DNA of 64,000 bases, taken from positions 12,705,511 to 12,769,510 of the forward strand of contig ML677374.1 of the NCBI GenBank assembly GCA_007922305.1. Direction: 5' to 3'. The notes under the pieces were generated by a model, which saw only the letters and a list, made by a program, of their open reading frames with translations, was not told the origin of the DNA and ran no database searches. The position numbers and the translations under genes are program-made. This DNA is from Dermatemys mawii (taxonomy: Eukaryota > Chordata > Testudines > Dermatemydidae). This document shows positions 22,804 to 33,777 of this stretch, piece by piece (positions within the stretch are counted from its first letter, which is position 1; every line of letters starts with the position of its first letter).

Positions 22804-25512
22804 TTGTTGGGCCCAATTTCATAATAGTAATTATGCAAAGACTACAGCTGAAATAAATGGACATCCACAAAACGTATCACTGTCACATATTTTTATTTAA
22901 ATGAGGTGGGTAGAATTTCAGAAGGGAATGCAATGGAGCTATTCATTGAAGTGCCAGTCGGTGTTGCAATGCATTATAGAATTGGACCCATGGTAATGAT
23001 CACTATGGAGGTCATGGCTCTTTAATTAAGGTTAAGTTTCATTCATAAAAATCATTATGTAGTGCTTTGATACAGTGATATTTATTGTTCCATCTCCAAC
23101 AGAAAAGAGAAACTGCCTGAATTCCTGGTTCAGTGCTTTAGGAGTTTGTTTTGCTAATGAGGGCTGTGAGCACTTGAGGCTGATCTGCCCTGAAATGGAA
23201 AGTGAGAAATGAAAGCTGATTTCCACCACTAACATTGTCATTGAACATCACTGAGCTGTCTCCTGGGCTGCGGTCTATTTGCATGCTTCAGCATATGTAA
23301 GTGGATGCCATTTAAGAACACGTCAGGATTAGCCTTGAGAAATGATTTGATACCTGTCCCTTAGCATGTTTCCTTTGTGGTGCATACAATTTTGACCAAA
23401 GCCCGCTGAAGCCAAGGGGCGTCATTCCATTGCCGTCAGTGGGAGTTCGATCAGCCCCCCATGTTAAGTAATGCATAAGACCAATCGCTTGAGATGACCT
23501 TTAGAGAATGGCTTCCTTCTGCATTAATCTGTTTTTAAAGGGTGAAGCCAAGAAAAGGTATTTTCTAAATGGACTCTGAATAATGCAGGACCCATTGCTA
23601 TCAGTGCAGGAAACGAAGACATTTTCCTACCTTTTAGGACTCTGTTGTCAGTCCTGTGAGGTAGCAGTATCGTAACATAGGCCAAGGTGTTCTTACAACC
23701 ACACGCTGTCCCAGATGGCATGATCTAAGATATCTGATTTGTGCAGCGCGTAGGGGGAACGGAGGCTCGAAGAACTAGCTTCAGCTTCTCTGAAACTTAA
23801 AACCCAGGAAAGATTCAAAATAAAACCAATCTCCCTTCAGTCTCTCACACCATCTTTCTCTTCCATCGATTTAAAATAAAGTAACCTTCTACACCAGGAC
23901 AGCTGCCATTCCTCTGGGCATTGGAGACCAAAGCCTTATCTCATTGAAATCACTGGGTAAAAAAATCAGTGAGAGCTTGGTTTGAGCCTAAGGGCCTGAT
24001 TCAAAGCCCACTGAAGACCATGGAAAGACTTTCACTTCCATCAATAGGCTATCGACTAGGCCTTTGATGCTTCTATACAGACAAGACGGAAAATCTGGAA
24101 AAGGCGTGAAGGCAACAGAGGGTCTCGTTGTTTAACAGAGCTCCATCTCATTCTGGGATACTTATGTGTGACCATTGTTCTGAGAAAGTCCTACACATCC
24201 TTTCCATAACAGAAGTTTGACAGTGGTTTAATATTAGATTGGTGGAATAGATCCATCAGAATCAGGGCCTTTATATTTTCGGTGGTGGTTGGGGGTTTGT
24301 TTCCTCATATCTTTGCCCAGCACCCAAAATCTCAGCCACACCACTTGGCAGAAACCATCTGACATTGATGCACAACTTTCTTGCTGCATCCAGTGAAGCA
24401 TGCTTGCCTCCTGCCTAATATCCCGACATTAAAGCAGCATCATTTCACTCACATTGACTAGATCTGTACTGTGTGAAGGTCACTGCCTTATTTTACATCT
24501 CAGCAGTGCTGTGTTTCCACATTTAGCCACTTCAGTTTGTCAGTATTAACATCTGTTACTATTTAACACCTGCCACTGTTCTAAGGCACTCGGGTTTTAG
24601 AGCAGAGACACAGAAATCCAGCTCATCACGCTGCTCTGTGTTTCTAGAAAATGTACAAACTGTGGGAGAGATTTTAGTTCTTCACCCAAGGAAGCAGTGC
24701 CCAAAGGACAAAGAAAACCCGGAGCTGGGCTCTGCTTCCCTGTATGTTCAGAAACTGGTGGGTGGAGATGAATGCAGGAGGAATTGCTTATTCCTCTCTA
24801 TAAAGGAGGTATAAGTAATATCTCTAAACATGATCATGACATTTATCCTTTAGTTCAATGTTTTCTCTAGTTGCCTGCAATAGGGGGCAAAAATCTTTGC
24901 TCTGACAGTTTCCTTCAGTCATAGTTTGGTCTGCTCTTTGGTCCCTGTTATTAGAAAAAAATGCTTGAACATAGCTGGCTCCACATATTTGTTCACTTCG
25001 CAATTCACCTGATTCTTCAACTAATATGTAGCACTACTGGGGAGAGAGCAACCTGTACAGGAAGCTCTCCTTTTTTTAAAGTGAAGCCTAAGGAGACTTG
25101 TTTACAACCAGTGTGTGTGCGTCCGTCCTGGGAGGAGACCCAAATAAAAATCACCCAAGTTAATGTGATCTTTGTTTTCTGCTCCAAAATCTCACTCTGC
25201 ATCGTTATGTGAACTTGACCCATGTTACAAACAAAACCAATGCAAGTTGTGGGTGCTGGAGAGGGATTTCTGGCATGGGGTGGAAGTCAGATACACGCTA
25301 GTAGGTTCAAGCTGATTTTGCTTCTGGGCTGTATTTATCTTTCTGTGTCTGTTCAGGCATTGTTAGTACACTCTTTACCATAGCATCGGATGCCCACGAC
25401 TGAAATGAAATTGATGTGGTTTTTAGAGCTTTAATCTCACCCTGGTGTAAAACAATTTGTGGACTGACTAACATGGGAACTAGCAGCAGCTGATTGTCTT
25501 CATCACTGGCAA
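22804..25512. other. 2.7 kb without gene or clear transposon
   Basis: Only short reptilian repeat words are visible (for example CCGTCAGTGGGAGTTCGATCAG near 23435 and TTCAAAGCCCACTGAAGACCATGG near 24000). No coding signal seen. Confidence 0.35.
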
Positions 25513-25514
25513 TT

Positions 25515-25568
25515 TTCAAATCACGAAAATTTATGATTTGTGATTTCAAATCACGAAAATTGTGATTT
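25515..25568. repeat. 30-bp tandem duplication
   Basis: CAAATCACGAAAATT occurs at 25517 and again at 25547 with the intervening TATGATTTGTGATTT partly repeated afterwards. The unit is partly self-complementary (AAATCAC and GTGATTT). Confidence 0.75.
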
Positions 25569-25859
25569 AATAAGTGGAGCTGACTGAAGTGATCTTTTCT
25601 GTTTATATTTCCCCAGGATCCCTCTCCTTTTTGTATCGGTTACATTTCTTGCCCTATTTGCCCTCTTTTTAGTTTTAAATCCCGCCACTTGTAACATGAC
25701 AGTGATACTTTCATAAGACTCCCTGTGCTAAGAGAAAGCCGACACTGCCTCAAACACTGATCCTCGGGAAAGGCAGGCTGATTAAAAACCGCACTGTGTC
25801 AGCCAGGCAATCAGATGTTCATTATCCTATGACACATGACTACTGAAATGGAACAGTCA

Positions 25860-26090
25860 CATATTTTAAACGTGAGCGATTTGTACTTTAATATAATTAT
25901 TTTGAAAGATTCTTCATCAAAAAGGTTAATAAGAGCAATATAGGTTAATAATGGCGCTAAGGCAGCTGACATAATCAGATAATTGACCTTATTGATATGT
26001 TAAGTGCCCCGTGCTTCACCTTGCAATGTTTGACTGCTCTCCACAGTCAATTATCTTATAACAATGCCTACTTCTTAAAGTCTTATTGCT
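25860..26090. promoter_or_regulatory. Candidate regulatory block with two HNF1-like half-sites
   Basis: AGGTTAATAA occurs exactly at 25923-25932 and 25942-25951, 19 bases apart. Nearby are CAGATAA (25977-25983) and TTATCTTATAA (26051-26061), which fit GATA-type sites. The block is non-repetitive and AT-rich. This rests on motif resemblance only; no gene or promoter is known nearby. Confidence 0.2.
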
Positions 26091-26278
26091 TAAATATTGG
26101 CCTTAGTCCAGTTCCCTGCTGCCTTTAGAATCCTCCAGTGTAGGATTCCTGCTCTAACCCCATCCTGAACTGTGGTAGAACTCCATATTGTTATCAGTGT
26201 TATCTCTTTAGAATGTCATGGCCTATTTTTCTTCAATATGATGCTAGAGTGAACTGTATTTGGTTGGCTGATTTGGGC

Positions 26279-26431
26279 TTGCAGTATAGACATTCTGGGC
26301 TGGAACCCGAGCTCTGGGACCCTGCAGGGTGGGTGCGGGGATTAAACCTCCCCTGAGCCTGAGACCCATGAGCCCAAAGCAGCTGACATGGGCCAGATGT
26401 GCATATTAAATGGCAGTGTAGACATGCCCAT
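26279..26431. mobile_element. Harbinger-like MITE, partial copy
   Basis: Starts TTGCAGTATAGACATTCTGGGC and ends GGCAGTGTAGACATGCCC, with CCCGAGCTCTGGGACCC inside. The end and interior match the family seen whole at 33534. The left third of the family is missing. Confidence 0.55.
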
Positions 26432-26644
26432 AGTGTCTAGCAACACTCAGTATCCCTTTAAATAGCTTGTGAGCCCTTACTGTGTTCTATATATTAGAAA
26501 CAACCAAGGCAGCAATATTAAGCCTTGCATACGGTTTATATTTAGTAAGCAGGGTTATTCACTTCTCACCATGCCAGTGTGGTTTCTTCATATTACTGCT
26601 GTTGTGTGAAAGGCAAAAAACTCAACAAGAATATGAGTATGAAG

Positions 26645-26752
26645 AGTACTTGTGACACTTTAGAGACTAACAAATTTATTAGTCTCTCAGGTGCCACAAG
26701 TATACCTCATCCTTTTTGCGGATAAAGACTAACACGGCTACCACTCTGAAAC
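26645..26752. mobile_element. Turtle SINE, two pieces joined head to head as a palindrome
   Basis: The minus-strand copy runs from GAAACAGAGTGGTAGCC... at 26752 leftwards through 'CCTCATCCTTTTTGCGGAT' and 'AGTCTCTCAGGTGCCACAAG'. To its left, 26645-26670 repeats the same SINE segment in the plus sense (AGTACTTGTGACACTTTAGAGACT). The arms share about 25 bases around AACAAATTTATT. The 3' part of the SINE is missing. Confidence 0.8.
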
Positions 26753-27089
26753 AAGAATATAGTTACCCAAGGAAGAATTTGTAAAGGAAAGCCGGGTTAA
26801 CAACCTTATGAAAAATCTTATAGGATTGTGAGCAAGGAGCACAAGAGAATTTCTAAACCTTCTATGGAAAAATCATACTAGACGCCTTCAGCGGTGCAGT
26901 GCCGGAGACTTGATGCTGTACTGACTTGGATGGCAAAGTACACTCACTGAATGACCAAAATGGCTGGGTTTGCCATGGGTGACTCCCCTCCAAATACTGA
27001 CCATGGCTGATCTACTTAGAAATCACAGCCCAAATTGTCATGGAATTCTCAATAACTTTGCTTCAGAAAAGAGTGCCAGGTTCCCTATG

Positions 27090-27300
27090 ATTGTCCAGGG
27101 ACTAGGGCCTTAACCTAGGATTTTGGGAGACCATAGTTCAATTCTGGCTTAGCTAGAGACTTTCTGTCTGACTTTTCCCGAGTCATTTAGTCTCTGTGCC
27201 CCGGTCTCCATATGAGCATAGGGATAATAGTGCTTCCCTACTATAATGGGTATTGTGAGGTGTTCAGGTACTACACATATAAGGGGCAGGTAAGTACCTT
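27090..27300 (+). repeat. MIR-type SINE remnant
   Basis: Reads 'GGGACTAGGGCCTTAACCTAGGA', 'CTTTTCCCGAGTCATTTAGTCTCTGTGCCCCGGTCTCC', 'GGGATAATAGTGCTTCCC', 'GTATTGTGAGGTGTTCAGGTACTAC'. The order and spacing fit MIR. Confidence 0.7.
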
Positions 27301-27622
27301 CAATTGATAGTGATGTTTAGTCCCTAGGCTAGACAAAGGTCAGTGTTGTGATGCAGGTTGTGTTAACATCACATGGAGATGGCCTGCAGTTCAGTAGCTG
27401 TTACACTGTCCTGAAATTAACCCACTACTGCTTGGATAGTGGGTCTGGGGAATGGACTGCTTGTATGTGCTCTCCCTTTCTCTGCCCTAAAGAGCTGCTA
27501 GGCACAGTGCTGCTGTGTGGATACACACAAAGGACAGTACTCTTTGGCACTGTGAATGCATCACCTCTAAACATTCTCCCCATTTAAAAAGGAAAAGACC
27601 CCAGCCATTTCTCCTCTCAGTT

Positions 27623-27670
27623 CTGACATGGGCCAGCCGCAGGTGCTTAATTGCAGTGTAAATATACCCT
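27623..27670. mobile_element. Harbinger-like MITE, right end only
   Basis: TGACATGGGCCAGCCGCAGGTGCTTAATTGCAGTGTAAATATACCCT-like sequence matches the right end of the element at 33534-33777 (GGGCCAGCCACAGGTGTC, TAATTGCAGTGTGGACATACC). Confidence 0.7.
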
Positions 27671-29094
27671 ATAATTCTGTTTACCTGAATTTCTTCCAGT
27701 GGTTCCAGTTGGACACAGGCTTCTTCTTCACTTCCTGTCCTAAACTTCTGGGTTACATACATGGCTGTATCCCACCTCTTGCATTTCCTAGGGTAAACAG
27801 CAATATTCATTAGGTTTGACTATGAAGCAATGGAAAACAGGCAATTAATGAACCTGATTGTGCTCTTACTGCAATAAGGGTCTGCGCATAGATAGCAGCA
27901 CAGGACAGTGAGCAGTCTGTGAGTGGCCTGGGGCAGGGATCGGTGGAGCTTTGATCAGCTAGCATTGCTGCACTGGCTTCTCAGGGGAAATAATCTAAAC
28001 CACGTGTAAGGCTGGAGCACAGGAGAAAAAGGGGACCAGATTTTGATGCTTCAAGTCTCAGTAAGGTTCCCAGACTGCAACTGGGACAGAACAACAAACA
28101 CTGGCCATCACCCAGGGCAAAGCCACAGTTGAGCCCAGTGGAGTTTTCAGTGAGAAAGCATAAATGCTATTCTGAAAAATATGAGTATCAAGATTTATGC
28201 ATAATGCATGTAAACACTGTCCTCAGTCATATAAAGCAAAACAAACATAAAACAAGTCAAACGATTATGTTTTATTGAATTTGGGGCTTTTGGCAGGAAG
28301 AACAAAGAATTCTTGGAAACAAGGGATTCCGGAGAGGAAAAAAAGCCTTTGTGGGGGTCGCAGATGCCGAAATTTTGAAAATTTCCTGTTCTTGCAATCT
28401 CTCACTTCTCTGTCTGCATCTGATCTATTACCAGGGTCCAAGGTGTCAAGGCTCTGTAATGTATTTAACTTTTACATGTTTCATTTGGCCAACAATGCTG
28501 AAGCATCTTGGCACCTAATGGGTTGGAAATGGGGATAATTTCCAGCTAGAAGTCATTACCTAATTTTGTGAAAGTAAGGGTCTGAAAGAGATCTCTGAGC
28601 ATACCACACAAAAGGGTTGCAATGTGCAGGCTGGGTGAAGATAGGTATTTGCTCTGCTACCACTGTGAAAATAAAGGTTGTGGTTGAAGCCATTATTTCA
28701 GAGGCACTTTCTAGTTCTTCCCCAGTGTGCTTCTGAAGTGCTCTGTGGCTTCCACACCTCTAACGGATGTAAATGACAGGCCAGTCTAATGCTGTCCTGC
28801 AGTTTAACAAATGGGATGGTAAAATGCAAGTGGCAGGCTGCTATTTGGGAGCCTCCCAGGCAGTTCTGTCTGGCAGTGATCTGCTGTGTTTGCGGTAACT
28901 CACATAAATTGGAAATGAAGGCTCATTCTACACTTTTTATTAGTGAACCTGTTCTCTATAGTTTTACCTGTTCTCTGGATCATCAAAATTCAATAACTAA
29001 AATTTAATCTGTGTGAATTCTTATCAATCAATATCTGAACAAGGATATCAGCACAGTGTTCTTAGTTTGGCTAGTGAGAGTCAGAACAGGTATC
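27671..29094. other. Unassigned sequence
   Basis: No gene or repeat recognised in this 1.4 kb. The frame at 28275-28538 has no domain I can identify. Confidence 0.3.
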
Positions 29095-29352
29095 TGCCTG
29101 ATGGATCTTTCCTACATGCTCCATGTCTAACTGGTTGCCATATTTGGAGTTGGGTCAGGCAGGGAGAGACCCTGGGGTTTTTCACCTTCCTCTGCAGCAA
29201 GGGGCATGGGTCACTCAAAGGTTTAAACTAGTGTAAATGGTGGGTTCTCTGTAACTTGAGGCCTTTAAACCTTGATTTGAGGAAGTCAGTTAGCAGAGGT
29301 GATGGGCCTATTACAGGAGAGGGTGGGTAACCTTAAAGTCTATGAGTCTTTG
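29095..29352 (+). mobile_element. CR1 3' untranslated end
   Basis: Contains 'CTGGTTGCCATATTTGGAGTTGGG', 'TTTTTCACCTTCCTCTGCAGCA', 'GGGGCATGGGTCACT', 'TTGAGGCCTTTAAACCTTGATTTGAGGAAGTC' and 'ACCTTAAAGTCTATGAGTC', the turtle CR1 3' end in the plus sense. A block before the last motif (the CCTGCATTGTGCAGGAGGTC part) is missing, so the copy has an internal deletion. Confidence 0.8.
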
Positions 29353-29448
29353 AGCATCTGCAGTAATCTGAGTCACTTTAGAGCCTCAGTTCAGTTCACC
29401 AGGGATGTATCAAATGAAGGAAAATTGTCTTACTGTGCAAAAGTAACA

Positions 29449-29529
29449 TAGTCTAGTAGCACCTTATAGACTAACAGATGTTTAGGATCATAAACTTTCA
29501 TGGGCAAAGACCCACTTCATCAGATGAAT
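29449..29529 (+). mobile_element. Turtle SINE, 3' part
   Basis: Reads GTCTAGTAGCACCTTATAG, ACTAACAGATG, CATAAACTTTCATGGGCAAAGACC, CACTTCATCAGATG. The tRNA-like head is missing. Confidence 0.82.
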
Positions 29530-30111
29530 ATCTTACCCTGGTGTAGTAATTTGACCAAGACAACACACTGCCATTGTTCCCCTTCTCCACTGATATTGTA
29601 AAGTGTGGAACGATGATAAAAGAGTGGCTAAGGACAAAACAAGACAGATCTCCCAGAATGTCAGGGAAATTCCTACAAAAATGAGTTTCCACCGACCTAT
29701 CCTCTTATAGACTCTTCCATTCAACCTCTCTGTGACACAGAGTTTCTGACATTCCTCCCATCCACTTACTCCACTCCAAAGCATTCTGTGATTAGCATGA
29801 CATGAGAACCTAGACAGAGCAGAATAGAACCCTGGAACCACAGCCTCAGAAGAAGCTGTGCAGCTGGTCTTTTCAAAAGTTTGTTGATGTATCAAAACAT
29901 GAGATGTTGGAAATGGTTGGCAAAATCTGGATGCCTCCTATCACATGCGTGTGGAAGGAGGTAAAACCACACAGTACTTTTAAACTCTTTCCAGCTCCAC
30001 TTCAATATGCATAACAAGAAGCTGATGCATTTTAATGCATCTAGATGAAATACTCCCTGCCGTTCATTAGCTTGCATTTTATGTAAGCTTGCAAAAAGGC
30101 ACTAGATATAT

Positions 30112-30138
30112 ATTAAAACACACTTTAATATATATTAA

Positions 30139-30193
<55 letters not shown>

Positions 30194-30776
30194 TATAAGT
30201 TTTAAACAATTTAATACTGGTACATAGATACTTGGTTGAGGTGGAGGAGTCAGAGGGTAGGATATTTCCCAGGGAATGTCTTAATTCATTTAGCAGTAAC
30301 AATTGGCTGAGCTCTCAAGGGTTAACTCTCACAGTCTAAGGAACAGGAAAGGAGGGACAGCAGAGCAGTGGGGAGGGTGACACCCTGACCTTAGTTCTCC
30401 CCTTTTTCCCCTTCCCCACCCCAGCAAGCAGGAGTCTCAGGGAGCAGCTCCAAGGCAGAGAGCAGGAGCAGCACATGGCAGTGTGGGGAGGGACAGCTGA
30501 ACTGCTGGCAACTGATAGCCTGCTGAGCAGCTGCTGCAGAGGGAACTTAGGAGAGAGGGGAGCTGATAGGGGGCCTACCAGTCCACCCTGGTTCCAACCA
30601 CCCACCAGCTAGCTGCAACAGGCTGCTCTTCCTGCAAGCATTGGACAAAGCAGGCAGCTGCCAAATGACATTAGAAGGGAGCATTGCACAACTCTAAACA
30701 AGCATCTTCCCTAATTGATCAGCAATGAAACAATGTAATAACGTTAACCGGGATGACTTTAAGTGAGAAGTTTCTG
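30112..30776. mobile_element. Non-autonomous DNA transposon, Tc/mariner-like, left-truncated
   Basis: The right end 'AACGTTAACCGGGATGACTTTAAGTGAGAAG' runs to TTTCTG followed by TA (30777-30778), and the interior (GGTGGAGGAGTCAGAGGGTAGGATATTTCCC, CTGAACTGCTGGCAACTGATAGCC) is a turtle element I recognise. In that element the AT/AC run precedes ACTATAAGTTTTAAACAA, as here. The left inverted end (CAGTAACTCCTCAC-like) is absent. Assignment to Tc/mariner (Tigger-like) is inferred from the TA at the end. Confidence 0.65.
30142..30193. repeat. Compound microsatellite (AT)n(AC)n
   Basis: About 17 AT units followed directly by about 10 AC units, inside the DNA transposon at 30112-30776. The element itself carries such a run, so it likely seeded this microsatellite. 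Confidence 0.95.
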
Positions 30777-31257
30777 TAGTACAGAAAAAACAAGGATTTA
30801 AAGCTAACATTCCCTAATAGTTTTTTGAACTATGTGTAGTTTGCAAAATCCACTGGGCTAGGCCTTTGAGAATTCAGTGGAATCACTTAAAGTTCACAAA
30901 GCTGTATCTGGGAACAGAGCAGCAGAATTTCTTCCACAGAGTCTGCTTGTGAACACTCGGGGGATATAAAGCAATGCATGGCGAATTGATGCTAGAAAAA
31001 AAACCCAACAGTTGGATTCCTCTGAACATTACAGGCCAGATTGTCCCTTCTCCCCTGAGAAGTAGGAGGAGGAAGAGGGTATAAAGAGCCAGTCCTCAGT
31101 TTGAGTCTTTTTGTACCCAGTATTTTTATTCACACTTTACATGGAGAAAAAAAAATATCAGGACTAGAAATCCATCAGCATGTGGAAGTTTCAGCAACCT
31201 TCATTCACCTCTTAGTCACCACATTGCAATATTAATAGGAAAATAGCCAATATTACA
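30777..31257. other. Unassigned sequence
   Basis: Nothing recognisable in these 480 bases. Confidence 0.3.
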
Positions 31258-31452
31258 GTAGCACACAGAGATCTCAGCCAAGATCAGGGTCCCATTGTGC
31301 AGGATGCTATACAAACACATAGCCAGAGACAGTCCCTCCCTTAAAGAATCTACAATCTAAACAAACAAGCCAGAGAGGATTAGAAGAGAAACAGACTAAG
31401 TGATTAGAGCCTAGGCTTCCTGTCTTCCAATCTTGTGTCCTATCCACTGGGA
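31258..31452 (-). repeat. MIR/L2-type tail, antisense
   Basis: Shows 'GATCAGGGTCCCATTGTGCAGGATGCTATACAAACACATAG', 'AGACAGTCCCTCCCTTAAAGAATCTACAATCTAAACA' and 'GTGTCCTATCCACTGGGAATGCTGCCTC', the antisense order. Confidence 0.75.
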
Positions 31453-31544
31453 ATGCTGCCTCTTAAAATGTACGGAATAAATAGCAAATCATCAAGTCTC
31501 TAAGTTGAATAGAATGCCCATATTATGCCAGGTTTTGGACCAAT

Positions 31545-31680
31545 GATTATGAACTCTTTGGAACAAGGACTGCTGTTTACCTATTTTTACTGTGTCATGT
31601 AGAAGGCCACTTATGGCAGTGGATAAATAATACAAAGCAATGATTAATAATAAATAATAAAGTGACACATGTCATAACGT
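31545..31680 (+). repeat. MIR/L2-type tail, sense
   Basis: TTATGAACTCTTTGGAACAAGGACTG, then GGCCACTTATGGCAGTGGATAAATAATAC and a TAATAATAAATAATAAAG tail. It matches the tails at 37612 and 47975 and lies in the opposite sense to its neighbour at 31258. Confidence 0.6.
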
Positions 31681-32195
31681 CTGAGCAGAACATCTCTCTA
31701 CTGGAGCTTTACAGTGAAAGCAATGCACACAAACTGCATTTCAGAAAGTATAATATTTATATAAAGTTGAAGAATATCCATGCCATAATGAGATTTTCCA
31801 TTACGCTTGTGTGGCATAATTAAAATTTTAATTTCCCTGTAAGCACATAATGATGCTCTAGTAATAAGGTGTCACTACTTATTAGGGGAATGTGCAGGTA
31901 CTTTAGCTAACCACATAAATTGATTAAGTACTAAATCAGGCTATGGAGTCTAGTTATTTTGAACAAATGCCTACTTACTGCATGTGAGAAGACACATTAC
32001 CCCACTTGTTAGAAGGTATATTTCATTCCAACAATTGGTAATATTAAGGTTGAATATTCTTTAGTTATGCTGTCAACATCAAATATAAAAACCCTTGCAG
32101 CCTAGAAGTCTTACATTAGAATGGACACCACTTGTAATGTTTGTAGACGGGGACAGCAATCTTATGCTCTTCGAATCAACAGCTGAGACATAAGA
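31681..32195. other. Unassigned AT-rich block
   Basis: Non-repetitive AT-rich sequence (notably 31790-31880 with GGCATAATTAAAATTTTAATTTCC). Possibly conserved non-coding, but this cannot be tested here. Confidence 0.25.
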
Positions 32196-32395
32196 CAGAG
32201 AGCACTAGGTCTAGGAGTCAGGAGACCTGGAGTCTATTCCCAATTCTGCCAGTCAGATGCTATGTGGCCTTGGTCAAGCCATTTTAGTTTTTTGTGCCTC
32301 TGTCTCTCCATCTGTAGAACGGAGATAACAATACTTGCCTTCCTTTGCAAAATGCATGAATAGCAAGTATTATGTAGTTAAATATGACTAATGGG
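32196..32395 (+). repeat. MIR-type SINE, well preserved
   Basis: Full order is visible: GAGCACTAGGTCTAGGAGTCAGGAGACCTGG, CCAATTCTGCCAGTCAGATGC, TATGTGGCCTTGGTCAAGCC, 'CTCTGTCTCTCCATCTGTAG', GGAGATAACAATACTTGCC. This is the clearest MIR copy in the window. Confidence 0.85.
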
Positions 32396-33533
32396 GATTT
32401 TCAAAGGAGCAGGGGAGAATACTGTACCAAAATGTGATGCACTCCTTTGAAAAAACCAGTTATAATTATTAACTGGAATTGACACATCTCCACTCAAAGA
32501 AGTGATCATGCATAATCACAGCAAAAGACAGTTGCCTGGTCCCTTTTATGTGCCCACATATTTGCACCAACACACATCCTTGTAAAGGGACAAGACTCAT
32601 ATGTGGTAATGGCCCTTATGCATGCAAATGTGATATCAACAGAGGGAGTTGGATGACAAGTTTTTCACTGAAACCCCCTCTTCTTTTTTACACTGAAAAA
32701 TGGCCTTTCAACCAACCAGAAATGTTAACGATTTCTGTTTTCATCAACAAACTGAAAATGTAAATGTTTTTGGTTATTTTCAGTTGAAATGTTTGTTTTT
32801 TAAAACCACTTTACCACATACTGATCCCCATTATGCAAACAATTTCTATTATTAATATCCCTGACACACTCTCAGAACTGCAGTTTTTTAAACAATAGTA
32901 CAGAGCGAGAACCCCATCCTGTCAGAGTGACCCAGCTTTCACGAGCACCTTAAATACATTTCCTTCCTTCACAGCTCATTAATCCCAACTCTGCCATACA
33001 TAGACATTTAAATTCCTTCCACAGATCAAACATAGCAGAAGTATTTATATCATGTTTAATCAGCACTCACTAGACTCTGAAATGTCTCTCATGACCTTAG
33101 TTGTTTAAATGACCAAAGATAATTATGATGTCAGCCAAGTGTGATTCTGACGACCTACCTGCAGCTTGAAGCCTTCATGTCCATTATCAAACTGTTCACA
33201 ATTCTTGCTGCTCCTTTTCTCTTATTTGTCCCTCCCAAAACACCCATGAAGCAGTTCAATTACCGCTGAAATGTTGATTAAAACTCTGAGTCCAAAGGAC
33301 AGAAGGTTCAAGAGTCATTTGGCAACTGGCTGAGCTTCCATCCTATGTTTTAGAATTTTTGGGGTAGCAATCTATGTAACAGAACACAACTATAATTTAA
33401 ATCTTCTTTGGATACACGTTATAGAATGGGCAAACTCCCACTACAAAAAGATTTCACTGATCAAAGCATAGCAAGCAGGTAGTTGTGTTTCTTAACTAGT
33501 ATGGCCCCACAGTTTGGAACTGCTTTCCACTAG
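32396..33533. other. Unassigned; possible fold-back relic
   Basis: At 32650-32800 words such as TTTTTCACTGAAA and TTTTCAGTTGAAATG occur in both senses, like a diverged turtle MITE. No gene. Confidence 0.3.
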
Positions 33534-33777
33534 GGGTATGTCTACACTGCAATTAGCCCATGCCAGCTGACTCAGGCTCGTGAAGCTCAGGCTGCTGGGG
33601 GTGAAGACACTCCGGCTCAAGCTGCAGCACAAGATCTGCAAGTCTCCCGCCTTGCAGGGTCATGGAGCCCAGATGGCCACACTGCAGTTAAACACAGCCC
33701 AGCAGCAGAAGCCACATGTGCCTGAGTCAGCTGGCACGGGCCAGCCACAGGTGTCTAATTGCAGTGTGGACATACCC
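33534..33777. mobile_element. Harbinger-like MITE, 244 bp, complete
   Basis: Terminal inverted repeats GGGTATGTCTACACTGCAAT (33534) and ATTGCAGTGTGGACATACCC (ending 33777) match with one mismatch and extend inward. TAG flanks both sides (33531-33533 and 33778-33780), a 3-bp duplication. Internal words GCTGACTCAGG / CCTGAGTCAGC and GCCAGCT / AGCTGGC also fold back. No coding capacity. A 3-bp duplication fits PIF/Harbinger, which prefers TWA; TAG is a near match. Confidence 0.8.
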
